Assembly (NCBI GenBank): GCA_013289665.1
Contig: JABCZN010000001.1
Span: 558,001-622,000, forward strand
Direction: 5' to 3'
Source of the DNA: Acidobacteriota bacterium
GTDB taxonomy: Bacteria > Acidobacteriota > Terriglobia > Acidiferrales > UBA7541
DNA length: 64,000 bases
Shown here piece by piece: positions 18,125 through 26,544 of the stretch. The notes beneath the pieces are model-generated. The model saw nothing but the letters and a program-made list of their open reading frames with translations. It searched no databases and was not told where the DNA came from. Numbering within the stretch: position 1 is the first letter of the stretch; each line of letters begins with the position of its first letter. The position numbers and the translations under genes were made by a program.

Positions 18125-18379
18125 ATGAGCTTGAACATCAAAGACCCGGAAATTCACCAACTCGCCAAAGAACTAGCCAAATTGACCGGCGAGAATATGA
18201 CTCAGGCGGTAGGCATTGCAGTAAAGGATCGACTTATAAGAGTTCGCAGCGAACGCAAGAAGAAACGTATGTCTGTAAAGGACATGATGGCTTTGGGGAA
18301 GCGCGTTCGCAGCAAGATCAAGGGACCGCTCGTTGATCATGCGGAACTCCTCTACGACGAACTCGGACTGCCCAAATGA
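18125..18379 (+). CDS. vapB: VapB-type antitoxin
   Basis: This 84-residue protein is an antitoxin of the VapB / PSK transcription-factor-like family. It starts MSLNIKDPEIHQLAKELAKL, the form seen in Rv0623-like antitoxins: a short DNA-binding strand followed by two helices (ribbon-helix-helix type). The C-terminal half, basic then acidic (ERKKKRMSVKDMMALGKRV, then VDHAELLYDELGLPK), should wrap round the toxin. The ATG at 18125 was preferred to 18113 because the family begins at MxLNIKD and because 18113 lies inside the operator box. The stop overlaps the toxin start by ATGA. It neutralises VapC and probably represses its own promoter. Confidence 0.88.
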   Translation: MSLNIKDPEIHQLAKELAKLTGENMTQAVGIAVKDRLIRVRSERKKKRMSVKDMMALGKRVRSKIKGPLVDHAELLYDELGLPK

Positions 18380-18765
18380 TCCTGGACACTTCGTCGATTC
18401 TTGCCATCCTGCGGGATGAGGAAGACGGTCCCAGCTTCGCAGAAAAAATCCGCGGGGCGGACATTTGCCGCATTTCCGCAGCAAATTTTTTAGAACTCAG
18501 CATGGTTCTGGAAGCGACTGCCGGCGACACCGGGATTTTGGCGTGCGACACTTTTTTTCGCGAGAACGAAATTCTCGTCGAACCATTTACGGAAGAGCAC
18601 GCGCTGGCTGCGCGGCACGGATTTTCAAGGTACGGGAAGGGCCGCCATCCGGCGGGACTGAATTTAGGTGATTGTTTTTCATACGGGTTGGCAAAGGTAA
18701 GCGGTGAGCCGCTTCTGTTTAAGGGGAATGACTTTCGGAAGACTGACGTGAAGCCGGCGTCCTGA
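18376..18765 (+). CDS. vapC: VapC-type PIN-domain ribonuclease toxin
   Basis: This 129-residue PIN-domain protein is the toxin of the pair; VapC enzymes cut tRNA or rRNA in a magnesium-dependent way. The acidic residues of the active site all appear intact: Asp4 in MILDTSSILAIL, Glu40 in ANFLELSMVLE, Asp99 in LNLGDCFSYGLAK and Asp119 in FKGNDFRKTD. The arrangement and length match plasmid and chromosomal VapC toxins. It is translationally coupled to vapB through ATGA. Compare the AbrB/PIN pair at 58 kb, whose toxin is broken. The target RNA cannot be inferred from sequence. Confidence 0.92.
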   Translation: MILDTSSILAILRDEEDGPSFAEKIRGADICRISAANFLELSMVLEATAGDTGILACDTFFRENEILVEPFTEEHALAARHGFSRYGKGRHPAGLNLGDCFSYGLAKVSGEPLLFKGNDFRKTDVKPAS

Positions 18766-18812
18766 CACTCTTGTAGGAACGCTCATAAGCCCCGCCGCAA
18801 TCCAGAGAATCT

Positions 18813-20369
18813 TCAGTGCAGGATTTTGGCGATGGTGCCTCGGGCAACGAGGTTGGAGATGGCGTTGATGTCGGGGGCGAGGGGGCGGTCGGCGGTGAGT
18901 TTGGGCGAGGCGGCGCGGACGGCGTCGTAGGCTTTCTTGGCGAGGGCGCCGGTTTGCAGCGGGGCGAGGAGGTCGATGCCCTGGCAGGCGCAGAGAAGTT
19001 CGATGGCTAGGATATGGCGCAGATTGTAGAGCATGCGTTCCAGGCGGCGGGCGCCGCTCATGCCCATGCTGACGTAGTCTTCCTGATTGCCTGAAGTGGA
19101 AATCGAATCAACAGAATGCGGAGTGGCGAGCGCGCGATTCTCGCTGGTGAGCGCGGCGGCGGTGACCTGCGCGATCATGAAGCCGGAATTGAGACCGGGA
19201 TCGGGCGTCAGAAACGCGGGGAGCATGCTGGTGAGCGGGTTGGTCATCTGCTCGACGCGGCGCTCGGCGATGCCGCCGAGGGTGGCGATGGCGATCGCGA
19301 CCTGATCCGCGGCCATGGCTAGCGGTTGGCCGTGAAAATTTCCGCCGCTTACGATGTCCCCCTGGCCATCAAACGTTTCGTTTCCTGGCCGCTCTGAAGA
19401 CCGGCCACTAGAAAAGACTAGCGGGTTGTCCGTTGCGCTGTTCAGTTCAACCAGAGCCGTTTCGCGCGCTTGAAGCAAAGAATCGCGGACCGCTCCGTGG
19501 ACTTGCGGCGTGCAGCGGAGGCTGTAGGCGTCCTGCACGCGAGTGTCTTTGTCAGGCGCGCGGTGGGATTCGCGGATCTGGCTGCCTTCGTTGAGATGTG
19601 CCAGGTTGCGGGCGGTTTTTCCGGCTCCGGCGTAGGCGCGGGCATGCATGATGCGCGCATCGAAAGCGCCCGGACTGCCGCGCAGGGCGTCGAGAGAAAG
19701 AGAGGCGGCGACGTCAGCGGTGTCGGCGAGAGTGTCGGCTTCTAGAAGCGCGAGACTCAGCAGGGCGAGCATGCCTTGCGTACCGTTCAGCAGCGACAAG
19801 CCTTCTTTTGCTTCCAACGCCACTGGAGTGATGCCGGCGAGCTTCAGCGCTTCACCGCCCGGGAGCTTTTCGTGCTTCAGAAACGCTTCTCCTTCGCCGA
19901 TGACTACTTGGGCGAGGTGCGCCAAAGGCGCGAGATCGCCCGAGGCGCCAACCGATCCTTGCGAAGGAATCACGGGATGCACACCGGCATTCAGCATCGT
20001 GCAAAGCGTCTCGACCACGACCGGGCGTATGCCGCTTAGGCCTTTGGCGAGGGCATTGGCGCGGAGGAGCATCATGGCACGCGTTTCCGGCGCGGAGAGG
20101 GGTGTGCCAACTCCTGAAACGTGAGAGCGAACGAGATTGATCTGCAACTGGCGAACCTGCTCGGCGGAAATGCGGACCGAGGCGAGTTTGCCGAAGCCGG
20201 TGTTGATGCCGTAGGCGGTTTCGTTTCTGGCGACAAGCCGATCGACTACGGCGCGGGACGCTCTCATGCGGGTAACGGCTGCGGGTGCGAGGGAAACTGG
20301 TTCGTTGCCTAACGCGACCGCGTATAGCTGGTCAAACGTCAGGTCATTGCCAGTGAGGACGATGCTCAT
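18813..20369 (-). CDS. hutH: Histidine ammonia-lyase
   Basis: This 518-residue enzyme removes ammonia from L-histidine to give urocanate. The self-forming MIO cofactor site is visible as the Ala-Ser-Gly of SQGSVGASGDLAPLAHLA (about residue 145). The N-terminal region has TAYGINTGFGKLASVRIS, and the C-terminal half has SATDNPLVFSSG, GNFHGQPLAMAAD and NQEDYVSMGM. Length is normal for HutH. The ATG shares ATGA with the stop of the thioesterase gene upstream, so both are on one transcript. No hutU, hutI or hutG is in the window, so urocanate breakdown genes must be elsewhere. Aromatic ammonia-lyase is a weaker alternative. Confidence 0.93.
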   Translation of the reverse strand: MSIVLTGNDLTFDQLYAVALGNEPVSLAPAAVTRMRASRAVVDRLVARNETAYGINTGFGKLASVRISAEQVRQLQINLVRSHVSGVGTPLSAPETRAMMLLRANALAKGLSGIRPVVVETLCTMLNAGVHPVIPSQGSVGASGDLAPLAHLAQVVIGEGEAFLKHEKLPGGEALKLAGITPVALEAKEGLSLLNGTQGMLALLSLALLEADTLADTADVAASLSLDALRGSPGAFDARIMHARAYAGAGKTARNLAHLNEGSQIRESHRAPDKDTRVQDAYSLRCTPQVHGAVRDSLLQARETALVELNSATDNPLVFSSGRSSERPGNETFDGQGDIVSGGNFHGQPLAMAADQVAIAIATLGGIAERRVEQMTNPLTSMLPAFLTPDPGLNSGFMIAQVTAAALTSENRALATPHSVDSISTSGNQEDYVSMGMSGARRLERMLYNLRHILAIELLCACQGIDLLAPLQTGALAKKAYDAVRAASPKLTADRPLAPDINAISNLVARGTIAKILH

Positions 20370-20803
20370 GCGTGGCTCCGCGAATCGTTTGGCACGACGA
20401 GTTTAAGGAACGCTTGCTTGTATTTGTCAGGAAAGTGCTTCACGTGGCCGGCGCGGTCGCAGGCGACGTGGATTGTGTGGCCGGTGGCAAGAAGTTTGCT
20501 GTCGCTCTGGCGAAGGAGTTCGTAGCCGAATTTCAGGGTACGGTTTTTTGCTTCGAGGATGCTGGTACGCACGGTGAGGAGTTCGTCGTAGCGGGCGGGG
20601 TGATGATAGCGGCAGTGCACGTCGGCGACGACGATGAAGGTGTCGTCCTTGGTTTCCATGAGTTTGTAATCGAAGCCGAGGGCGCGCATCAGTTCGACGC
20701 GGCCAACTTCGAACCAGATCAGGTAATTCGAGTGATACACGACGCCCATCTGATCGGTTTCGGCATAGCGCACACGTACGGTGACATCGTGATGAGTCAG
20801 CAT
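20366..20803 (-). CDS. YbgC/FadM-like acyl-CoA thioesterase
   Basis: This 145-residue protein has the hot-dog fold of the 4-hydroxybenzoyl-CoA thioesterase / YbgC class, which hydrolyses acyl-CoA esters. The active-site pattern VRYAETDQMGVVYHSNYLIW, with its Asp, Gly and Tyr, and the following helix FEVGRVELMRALG are clear. The ATG at 20803 is the first start consistent with the fold; reading further upstream gives no homologous sequence. It is translationally coupled to hutH through ATGA, an odd pairing that probably reflects local packing of catabolic genes, and lies downstream of the enoyl-CoA hydratase gene on the same strand. Confidence 0.9.
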   Translation of the reverse strand: MLTHHDVTVRVRYAETDQMGVVYHSNYLIWFEVGRVELMRALGFDYKLMETKDDTFIVVADVHCRYHHPARYDELLTVRTSILEAKNRTLKFGYELLRQSDSKLLATGHTIHVACDRAGHVKHFPDKYKQAFLKLVVPNDSRSHA

Positions 20804-20876
20804 GAGGGCAGAGAATAGTATGCCGGAAATTTGTGCAGGGAAGAAATGCAGCAGATGAGCAGCCGACTGGTTCCCG

Positions 20877-21671
20877 CTACTGCTTTTCGGTGCCGTCTTG
20901 CCATATGGGTTTGCGTTTTTCGAGGAAGCTGGCGATGCCTTCCTTAAAGTCGGGGGTGCAACGCATGCGAGCGTTTTCGAGGACGGCGCGTTCGAGGTCG
21001 GCGTCGAGGCTGGCGGCGGCCGCGGAGACAAGCAAGCGCTTGGCGCGGGTGACGCTGCTGGGGCTGGCTGCGATGATCACTTCGGCCAACTGGTTCACGC
21101 GGTCCATCAATTTTTCGGCGGGTACGATTTCGTTGATGAGGCCGAGTTCTTTGGCTTCGGGACCGTCCACCAGCCTGCCGGTGAGCAAGAGGTCTCTTGC
21201 GCGTTTTTCGCCGATCTGGCGCGTGAGAAAAACCGAGACGATGGCGGGGAGGAAACCTATTTTCACTTCGGTGTAGCCGAACTTGGCTTCGGGTACGGCG
21301 ATGGTGAAATCGCATAGGGTGGCTATGCCGCAACCTCCGGCGAGGGCGTGACCGTTGACGGCGGCGATCAGGGGCTTCGAATAACTCCAGATGCGGCGAA
21401 ACATTTTGGCCATGCGGCGCGAATCCTCCTGATTTTCGGAGGGTGATTGCGTGGCGATCGCTTGCAGGAGGACGAGGTCCATGCCCGCGCAGAAGACTTT
21501 GCCGGCGCCGGTGAGGATCACGACCCTCGCGTGCGTTTTCTCAACGGCGTCGAGCGCGGACTGCAGGTCAGCGATCATCTGGGTGTTGATGGAATTGCGT
21601 TTGTCAGGGCGGTTCAGCGTGATCGTGGCGACATGTTCGGAAGATTCCACCAGCAGTGTTTCATAGGGCAT
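20877..21671 (-). CDS. Enoyl-CoA hydratase family protein, possibly methylglutaconyl-CoA hydratase
   Basis: This is a 264-residue crotonase-fold enzyme. It has ATITLNRPDKRNSINTQMI near the N terminus, the oxyanion-hole region GAGKVFCAGMDL, the second signature AAVNGHALAGGCGIATLCDF and the catalytic-face region VPEAKFGYTEVKIGFLPA. The general reaction is hydration of 2-enoyl-CoA. Placed between an HMG-CoA-lyase-like gene and upstream of methylcrotonyl-CoA carboxylase in the same direction, it may be the methylglutaconyl-CoA hydratase of leucine breakdown (LiuC/AUH). That substrate is inferred from context only; other crotonases look the same at this resolution. It lies 73 bases upstream of the thioesterase. 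Confidence 0.85.
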   Translation of the reverse strand: MPYETLLVESSEHVATITLNRPDKRNSINTQMIADLQSALDAVEKTHARVVILTGAGKVFCAGMDLVLLQAIATQSPSENQEDSRRMAKMFRRIWSYSKPLIAAVNGHALAGGCGIATLCDFTIAVPEAKFGYTEVKIGFLPAIVSVFLTRQIGEKRARDLLLTGRLVDGPEAKELGLINEIVPAEKLMDRVNQLAEVIIAASPSSVTRAKRLLVSAAAASLDADLERAVLENARMRCTPDFKEGIASFLEKRKPIWQDGTEKQ

Positions 21672-21848
21672 TTAAAGGACCCCTCGGATGGTTATATCGT
21701 TTGCCAATTTCCCGGAAATTGCAAACGGAGTAGAGAACGGCTGAACACAACGCGCACAGGGTCAGAGCACGGAGGACACCGAGAAGCGTACGGCACAACG
21801 ATGCAGGACGCTTCGAGGCTGGAAGCCGGCGCTACCTTGACCGAGCCG

Positions 21849-22736
21849 CTACTCGGCGTGAGTGTATTGGGCGCGGATGTCATTGGTGAGGGCGAGGGGT
21901 TTTGCGATTTTGGTGGAGCTGAAATCGTGGGGGACGCCTAGCTTTGTGAGGGCGGCGAGGACGGATTCGGTGGGGATGTTGCCGACTAGGTCGTCGCCGG
22001 CGAAGGGGCAGCCGCCGAGGCCGGTCAGCGCGGAATCGAAGCGGCGGCAGCCCGCGGCGTAGGCGGCATTGATTTTTTCTTCGCCCGCGTCGGGGCGGGA
22101 GTGGAGATGGACTCCGAGTTCGACGCCCGCGACGTGGTCTTTTACTTGCGAATAGAGACTGTGAATTAGGTCGGGCGTGGCCGTACCGACGGTGTCGGCG
22201 AGTGAAACTGTGGTGATGCGGATGTCTTTCAGCCAGTCGAGGGTGTCTTGAACGATTTCTGGGCCCCAGGGCTCTTCGTAGGGATTGCCGAAGGCCATCG
22301 AGATGTAGATGACGAGATCCTTGTCGGCTTGCTTGGTTTCGCGCATCAGTGTTTCGACCAACGTGCGTGATTCGGCGCGGGTCATGTTGGCGTTGGCGCG
22401 GCGGAAATACGCGGAGATCGAGTATGGATAGCCGATCGTGGAGACGCCGGGCGTGGCGAGAGCGCGTTCGAGGCCTTTTTCGTTGACGACTATGCCGATG
22501 ATTTCAGGAAGCGTGGCGCCGTCGGGGAGGGAATCGAGGAGGCGGGCCATCACTTCTTCGCTGTCGGACATCTGTTTGACGTGTTTGGGTGAGACGAAGC
22601 TGACGGCGTCAATGTGCTGAAAGCCTGCAGCCACGAGCTCTCGCAGGTAGTTCACTTTGATTCCGGCGGGGATTATTTCCGGGAGGCCTTGCCAGGCGTC
22701 GCGCGGGCATTCGATGAGCTTTACGGTGTCGGTCAT
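21849..22736 (-). CDS. Hydroxymethylglutaryl-CoA lyase-like enzyme
   Basis: This 295-residue DRE-TIM enzyme resembles the bacterial HMG-CoA lyase variant that begins KLIECPRDAWQGLP rather than the mitochondrial form with PRDGLQNE. HMG-CoA lyase splits HMG-CoA into acetoacetate and acetyl-CoA in the final step of leucine degradation. Other marks are FQHIDAVSFVSPKHVKQM, YISMAFGNPYEEPWG, SLADTVGTATPDLI, the HxH metal ligands of GVHLHSRPDAG and the catalytic-loop cysteine of GLGGCPFAGDDLVGNIPTE. The ATG at 22736 follows family alignment; a weak TTG lies 11 codons upstream. Neighbouring genes for methylcrotonyl-CoA carboxylase and a hydratase support leucine catabolism. Confidence 0.85.
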   Translation of the reverse strand: MTDTVKLIECPRDAWQGLPEIIPAGIKVNYLRELVAAGFQHIDAVSFVSPKHVKQMSDSEEVMARLLDSLPDGATLPEIIGIVVNEKGLERALATPGVSTIGYPYSISAYFRRANANMTRAESRTLVETLMRETKQADKDLVIYISMAFGNPYEEPWGPEIVQDTLDWLKDIRITTVSLADTVGTATPDLIHSLYSQVKDHVAGVELGVHLHSRPDAGEEKINAAYAAGCRRFDSALTGLGGCPFAGDDLVGNIPTESVLAALTKLGVPHDFSSTKIAKPLALTNDIRAQYTHAE

Positions 22737-22979
22737 TGGGCCGGTTGAATTGGGGCGTAGGAAGTTCAAAGTTCAGAAGTTCAATCAAACTTACCTGGTT
22801 CGGGCGATCGCCGGCCAGTTGATGGCTCCAGCACGCGAGGTAAGCGAGTTGCGAAACCATATCAAGGTTCTCAGTAGTCTTGCCCGGAGTCAACACGGGA
22901 ACGGAGAGCAGGTAGTTCGCCAGAGCCGGGGTGATGTGAGGCCAAGTTACTCAGGCACAGGAGTAAGGTATATTCAGGG

Positions 22980-23225
22980 CTAATCACGTTTGCCAAGTCT
23001 GCTGACCAGGGAGAGTAGAAACAGAAAGAACAGTAGAAATCCCAGTACCCCCAGCGCCCCGAGAAATTTATAAAAGGCGATGCTGTTTCCAAGGATCTGG
23101 TCGATAGACTGACCTTTGCTGAAATACGTGAGCAATGTATAGATCATGCCCGCCAACAGACCAGCACAGCACAGGCCGAACGCAGACGACGCGCAGATCA
23201 GAAGTATCCGCGAAGGCTTAGTCAT
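22980..23225 (-). CDS. Small two-helix membrane protein, unknown function
   Basis: This 81-residue product has two clear membrane helices: about 8-32 (LICASSAFGLCCAGLLAG) and about 52-74 (FLGALGVLGFLLFFLFLL), joined by a polar loop, and ends in a basic tail (RLGKRD). AGGAAGAG lies upstream of the ATG at a workable distance. I do not recognise a family. It sits inside the leucine-catabolic gene run, 54 bases downstream of the carboxylase subunit on the same strand, so it may be co-transcribed, but nothing links it to that pathway. Confidence 0.55.
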   Translation of the reverse strand: MTKPSRILLICASSAFGLCCAGLLAGMIYTLLTYFSKGQSIDQILGNSIAFYKFLGALGVLGFLLFFLFLLSLVSRLGKRD

Positions 23226-23278
23226 TCCAAATACTCTTCCTGAATTGAACTCGCCAAGTCCTGAACTCCCGAACTTTC

Positions 23279-24955
23279 TCAGGTTTGCAGAACGCCGGTT
23301 CTGAATTCGGGGAGGTGGGTGTTGAGGGAGGCGGCGTTCAGGGCCCAGATCAGGGCGTCGCGGGTTTGGGCGGGGTCGATGATGGCGTCGAGCCAGAGGC
23401 GAGCTGCGGCGTAGCGCGGGTCGGTCTGGTGGTCGTAGGTGGATTTTATGGAGTCGAGGAGTTCTCTCTTGGCTTTTTCGTCGACCTTTTTGCCTTCGCG
23501 CTCGAGTTGTTTCAGTTTGATTTCGGCTAGGGTGTTGGCTGCGGCGTCGCCACTCATGACCGCGAACTTTGCGGTGGGCCAGGCGAACATGAAGCGCGGA
23601 TCATAGGCTTTGCCGCACATGGCGTAATTGCCGGCGCCGAAACTCCCGCCCAGGATGACGGTAATTTTCGGGACCACGCTGTTGGCGACGGCGTTGACCA
23701 TCTTGGCACCGGCGCGGATGATGCCGCTCCACTCGGCGTCTTTGCCGACCATAAAGCCGTTGACGTCGTGGAGAAAAACGAGCGGGATGCGGTTTTGGTT
23801 GCAATCCATTATGAAGCGCGCGGCCTTCTCAGCCGATTCCGTGTAAATCACGCCGCCGAACTCGATGCGTTTCTGGTCGGAATGCGGCGCGTTGGTGGTG
23901 ATGTGCTTTTTTTGGTTGGCGACGATGCCCACGGCCCAGGCGCCGATTCGCGCGTAGCCGCACAGCAGCGTTTGGCCGTATTCGGCACGGTATTCCTCGA
24001 ATTCGCTGCCGTCCACAAGGCGGGCGATGATTTCACGCATGTCGTATTGCTTGGCGGGGTTGCCGGAGAAGATTCCGTACAGCTCGTTGACGGAATACAG
24101 CGGCTCTTTAAGTCGGGAGTGGCTGAAGATGGGTGGATTCGGAGCACCCATTTTGTCCACGATGGCGCGAATGCGTTTCAGGCAGGATTCGTCGTCCGGC
24201 TCGCGAAAGTCCACGGTGCCACTGATCTGAGAATGCATTTTGGCGCCGCCCAGGTCTTCGGCGGAAGTTTTTTGGCCGATAGCCGCTTGCACCAGCGCGG
24301 GCCCGGCGAGGAATAGGCCGGAGCCTTCGGTCATCAGAATGTGGTCGCACATCACCGGGAGGTAGGCGCCGCCGGCCACGCACATTCCCATAATGGCAGT
24401 GATTTGCGGAATACCCGTGGCGCTCATAACCGCATTGTTGCGAAATACGCGGCCGAAATCGTCTGTGTCCGGGAAGACGTCTTCCTGGAGCGGGAGAAAA
24501 ACGCCGGCGGAGTCAACCAGATAAATCGTGGGGATGCGGTTTTCGATGGCGATGTTTTGGGCGCGAATTACCTTTTTGGCGGTCATTGGGAAAAAGGCGC
24601 CGGCTTTTACAGTGGCGTCGTTAGCGATGACCATGAAGAGGCGGCCGGAAACGCGCCCGAGACCGGTGACGGTTCCCGCGGAGGGGGCGCCACCCCACTC
24701 TTCGTACATTTCGTGGGCGGCGTAGATGCCCAGTTCAAAAAAGTGCGTGCCGTGATCGATCAGTCCGGCTACTCTTTCTCGGGCGGTGAGGCGATTTTTT
24801 TTGTGCTGCGATTCGATGGCTTTGGCGCCGCCGCCCTGGCGGATTTTTTCTTCTTCATTTTTGATGGTGGTGAGGAGTTCCACCATGCGCTGAGAATTCT
24901 TTTCGAATTCGGGGGATTTTGCGTTGATGGCGGTTTCGAGAACCGAAGAGGACAC
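23279..24955 (-). CDS. Methylcrotonyl-CoA carboxylase beta (carboxyltransferase) subunit
   Basis: This 558-residue protein is the biotin-dependent carboxyltransferase that carboxylates 3-methylcrotonyl-CoA in leucine degradation. It has both crotonase-like halves: the N half with GHTH-type entry (HGTHFFELGIYAAHEMYEEWG), IANDATVKAGAFFPMTAKKV and LVDSAGVFLPLQEDVFPD, and the C half with FLHDVNGFMVGKDAEWSGII, KITVILGGSFGAGNYAMCGKA and FAWPTAKFAVMSG. The match to the MCC beta subunit is better than to propionyl-CoA carboxylase. The GTG at 24955 with GAGGT upstream was taken as start. The partner biotin-carboxylase/carrier subunit is not in the window. Confidence 0.9.
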   Translation of the reverse strand: MSSSVLETAINAKSPEFEKNSQRMVELLTTIKNEEEKIRQGGGAKAIESQHKKNRLTARERVAGLIDHGTHFFELGIYAAHEMYEEWGGAPSAGTVTGLGRVSGRLFMVIANDATVKAGAFFPMTAKKVIRAQNIAIENRIPTIYLVDSAGVFLPLQEDVFPDTDDFGRVFRNNAVMSATGIPQITAIMGMCVAGGAYLPVMCDHILMTEGSGLFLAGPALVQAAIGQKTSAEDLGGAKMHSQISGTVDFREPDDESCLKRIRAIVDKMGAPNPPIFSHSRLKEPLYSVNELYGIFSGNPAKQYDMREIIARLVDGSEFEEYRAEYGQTLLCGYARIGAWAVGIVANQKKHITTNAPHSDQKRIEFGGVIYTESAEKAARFIMDCNQNRIPLVFLHDVNGFMVGKDAEWSGIIRAGAKMVNAVANSVVPKITVILGGSFGAGNYAMCGKAYDPRFMFAWPTAKFAVMSGDAAANTLAEIKLKQLEREGKKVDEKAKRELLDSIKSTYDHQTDPRYAAARLWLDAIIDPAQTRDALIWALNAASLNTHLPEFRTGVLQT

Positions 24956-25136
24956 GCGACGACCTCGCAAACGGGATTGGCAGCAGCGGAATCAGTATAC
25001 GGAGGATTGGACGAATGTGCGAGTAGGGGGAAGAGGGGACCTGACGCAGATGGCGCAGCGGAAGCGGGCAGAGTTCGCTGAGTAGAACGCAATACGGCTG
25101 GCGGACGATTTGTGTGACATGGGGTAGACTCGCGGA

Positions 25137-25955
25137 ATGGAATATCCATTGCTGGGTTTGGAATTGGCGCGGGAGATCGAGCTGGCGGAGGCGGAAGCCG
25201 CAGTGGCGTGCGCTGGGTGGTTGATGGCTGCGCAAGGAGATGGCGCGGGGGCGGTTGCTTCGATTGGCGGTGGATATGCCGTTTATTGCGGGGCGAATTC
25301 GCCGGTGACCCAGGCTGTAGGGCTTGGGTTGAACGGAGCCGTGAGTAAGGAGGAGTTCGATCGGCTGGAGGAGTTTTATTTCAGCCGCAAGGAGCCGGTC
25401 CGCGTCGAGACTTGTCCTATGGCGGATGGCTCGCTTATCGAGCATTACCGGGAACGCGGCTACTACGCGAGTGAGTTTTCGAATGTGATGGTGCGCCCGG
25501 TGGAGAAAATGGCGGCCGCAGCGCTGCCCGCGGGAATCGATATTCAGAAGGCGGAAGAGGGGGAGATTGACCTTTGGACATTGACCGTGGCGCAGGGGTT
25601 TGCGGAACATTTTCCTGTGACGCAGCAGATGCTCAGCGTGATGCGGTTGTTTGCGAGCGGGAGGGATACGGAATGTTACTTTGGGCGGGTGGACGGAAAA
25701 ATTGCAGGAGGGGCGACGCTGGCGTTGCGCGGCCGCATTGCCGGGCTTTTCGGGGCGAGTACGTTGCCCCAATTCCGGAACCGGGGAGTGCAGACGGCAC
25801 TGTTGCATGCACGCATCGAACGCGCGGCGGAGAAGCGGTGCGAACTGGCGATGAGCCTGGCAGTGCCGGGGAGCGTTTCAGAGCGGAATATTACGCGGCG
25901 GGGTTTTCGGACGCTGTACACGCGGGTGAAATTTGAGCGGGCATTGCGCGTTTGA
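25137..25955 (+). CDS. GNAT-family N-acetyltransferase
   Basis: This 272-residue protein ends in a GNAT acetyltransferase domain (about 140-270). The acetyl-CoA-binding motif A is visible as TLPQFRNRGVQTALLHARIE, preceded by the strand AGGATLALRGRIAGLFGAS and followed by LAMSLAVPGSVSERNITRRGF. The N-terminal half (1-135) looks like a degenerate second GNAT-like domain without motif A (YAVYCGANSPVTQAVGLGL). The acceptor substrate is unknown. The gene is transcribed away from the carboxylase gene and runs convergent with the B12 subunit gene; no operon partner is present. Confidence 0.82.
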   Translation: MEYPLLGLELAREIELAEAEAAVACAGWLMAAQGDGAGAVASIGGGYAVYCGANSPVTQAVGLGLNGAVSKEEFDRLEEFYFSRKEPVRVETCPMADGSLIEHYRERGYYASEFSNVMVRPVEKMAAAALPAGIDIQKAEEGEIDLWTLTVAQGFAEHFPVTQQMLSVMRLFASGRDTECYFGRVDGKIAGGATLALRGRIAGLFGASTLPQFRNRGVQTALLHARIERAAEKRCELAMSLAVPGSVSERNITRRGFRTLYTRVKFERALRV

Positions 25956-25973
25956 GGGTTTTCCGATCTCGCC

Positions 25974-26009
25974 CAGGCCTTTTAGCTTGCCTGCGGCAGG
26001 CAAGGCCTG
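25974..26009. terminator. Bidirectional terminator-like nested inverted repeat
   Basis: Outer arms CAGGCCTT (25974-25981) and AAGGCCTG (26002-26009) enclose an almost loop-free stem, TTGCCTGC (25987-25994) with GCAGGCAA (25996-26003). It sits between convergent genes and resembles the element at 6871-6919. A smaller CCCCTAAAGGGG hairpin follows near 26060. Confidence 0.55.
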
Positions 26010-26091
26010 AGGTTTCGCTGGGATTGGGCGATTTTAGCCCACACTATTGAAGGCCTCACCCCTAAAGGGGCGAGCTACAGGCGGCAGGGAG

Positions 26092-26493
26092 TTACGGATG
26101 AACGTGGCGCTTGTGGATGAATTCGATGATGTCCTGGGTGGAGGTGCCGGGGAGGAAGATTTCGGCGATGCCGGATTTCTTCAGGGCGGCGATGTCGGGC
26201 CCGGGAATGATGCCGCCGACTAGGACGGTGACGTCGTCCATGCCTTTTTCGTGGAGGAGTTTCATAAGCTGGGGGCAGAGCGTGTTGTGGGCGCCGGAGA
26301 GAATGGAGAGGCCGATGACATCTACGTCTTCCTGTACGGCGGCGGAGGCGATCATTTCGGGCGTCTGGCGCAGGCCGGTATAGATTACTTCCATCCCAGC
26401 ATCACGCAGCGCCCGCGCAATGATCTTGGCCCCGCGGTCGTGGCCATCCAATCCAGGCTTTGCAATCAAAACTCTAATCTTTTTCTCTGGCAT
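26092..26493 (-). CDS. icmB: B12-binding small subunit of acyl-CoA mutase (IcmB-like)
   Basis: This 133-residue protein is a free-standing cobalamin-binding domain. It holds the base-off/His-on motif DxHxxG in [18 protein letters not shown], then [14 protein letters not shown] and the GG strand [12 protein letters not shown] that cradle the nucleotide tail of B12. The ATG at 26493 gives a length close to IcmB (136 residues in Streptomyces, from memory); an upstream TTG would add 12 residues. Its partner is the 564-residue catalytic subunit just upstream on the same strand, separated by a decayed GxxExxY gene. Residues of that partner favour isobutyryl-CoA mutase over methylmalonyl-CoA mutase. 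The B12-domain call is certain; the enzyme name rests on the large subunit. Confidence 0.85.
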   Translation of the reverse strand: MPEKKIRVLIAKPGLDGHDRGAKIIARALRDAGMEVIYTGLRQTPEMIASAAVQEDVDVIGLSILSGAHNTLCPQLMKLLHEKGMDDVTVLVGGIIPGPDIAALKKSGIAEIFLPGTSTQDIIEFIHKRHVHP

Positions 26494-26544
26494 TCCTCTG
26501 AGCTCTCTGTGCGTTTCCTCTGTGTTCAATCGACTTTCCGCACT

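Noticed and set aside
18113..18379. vapB start at ATG 18113
   Set aside because: This ATG lies inside the second operator palindrome without a ribosome-binding site; family members start at MxLNIKD, which is the ATG at 18125.
22609..22896. 95-codon minus-strand frame upstream of the HMG-CoA-lyase-like gene
   Set aside because: It overlaps the lyase 5' end in another frame, shows no recognisable motif and has compositional features of spacer DNA.
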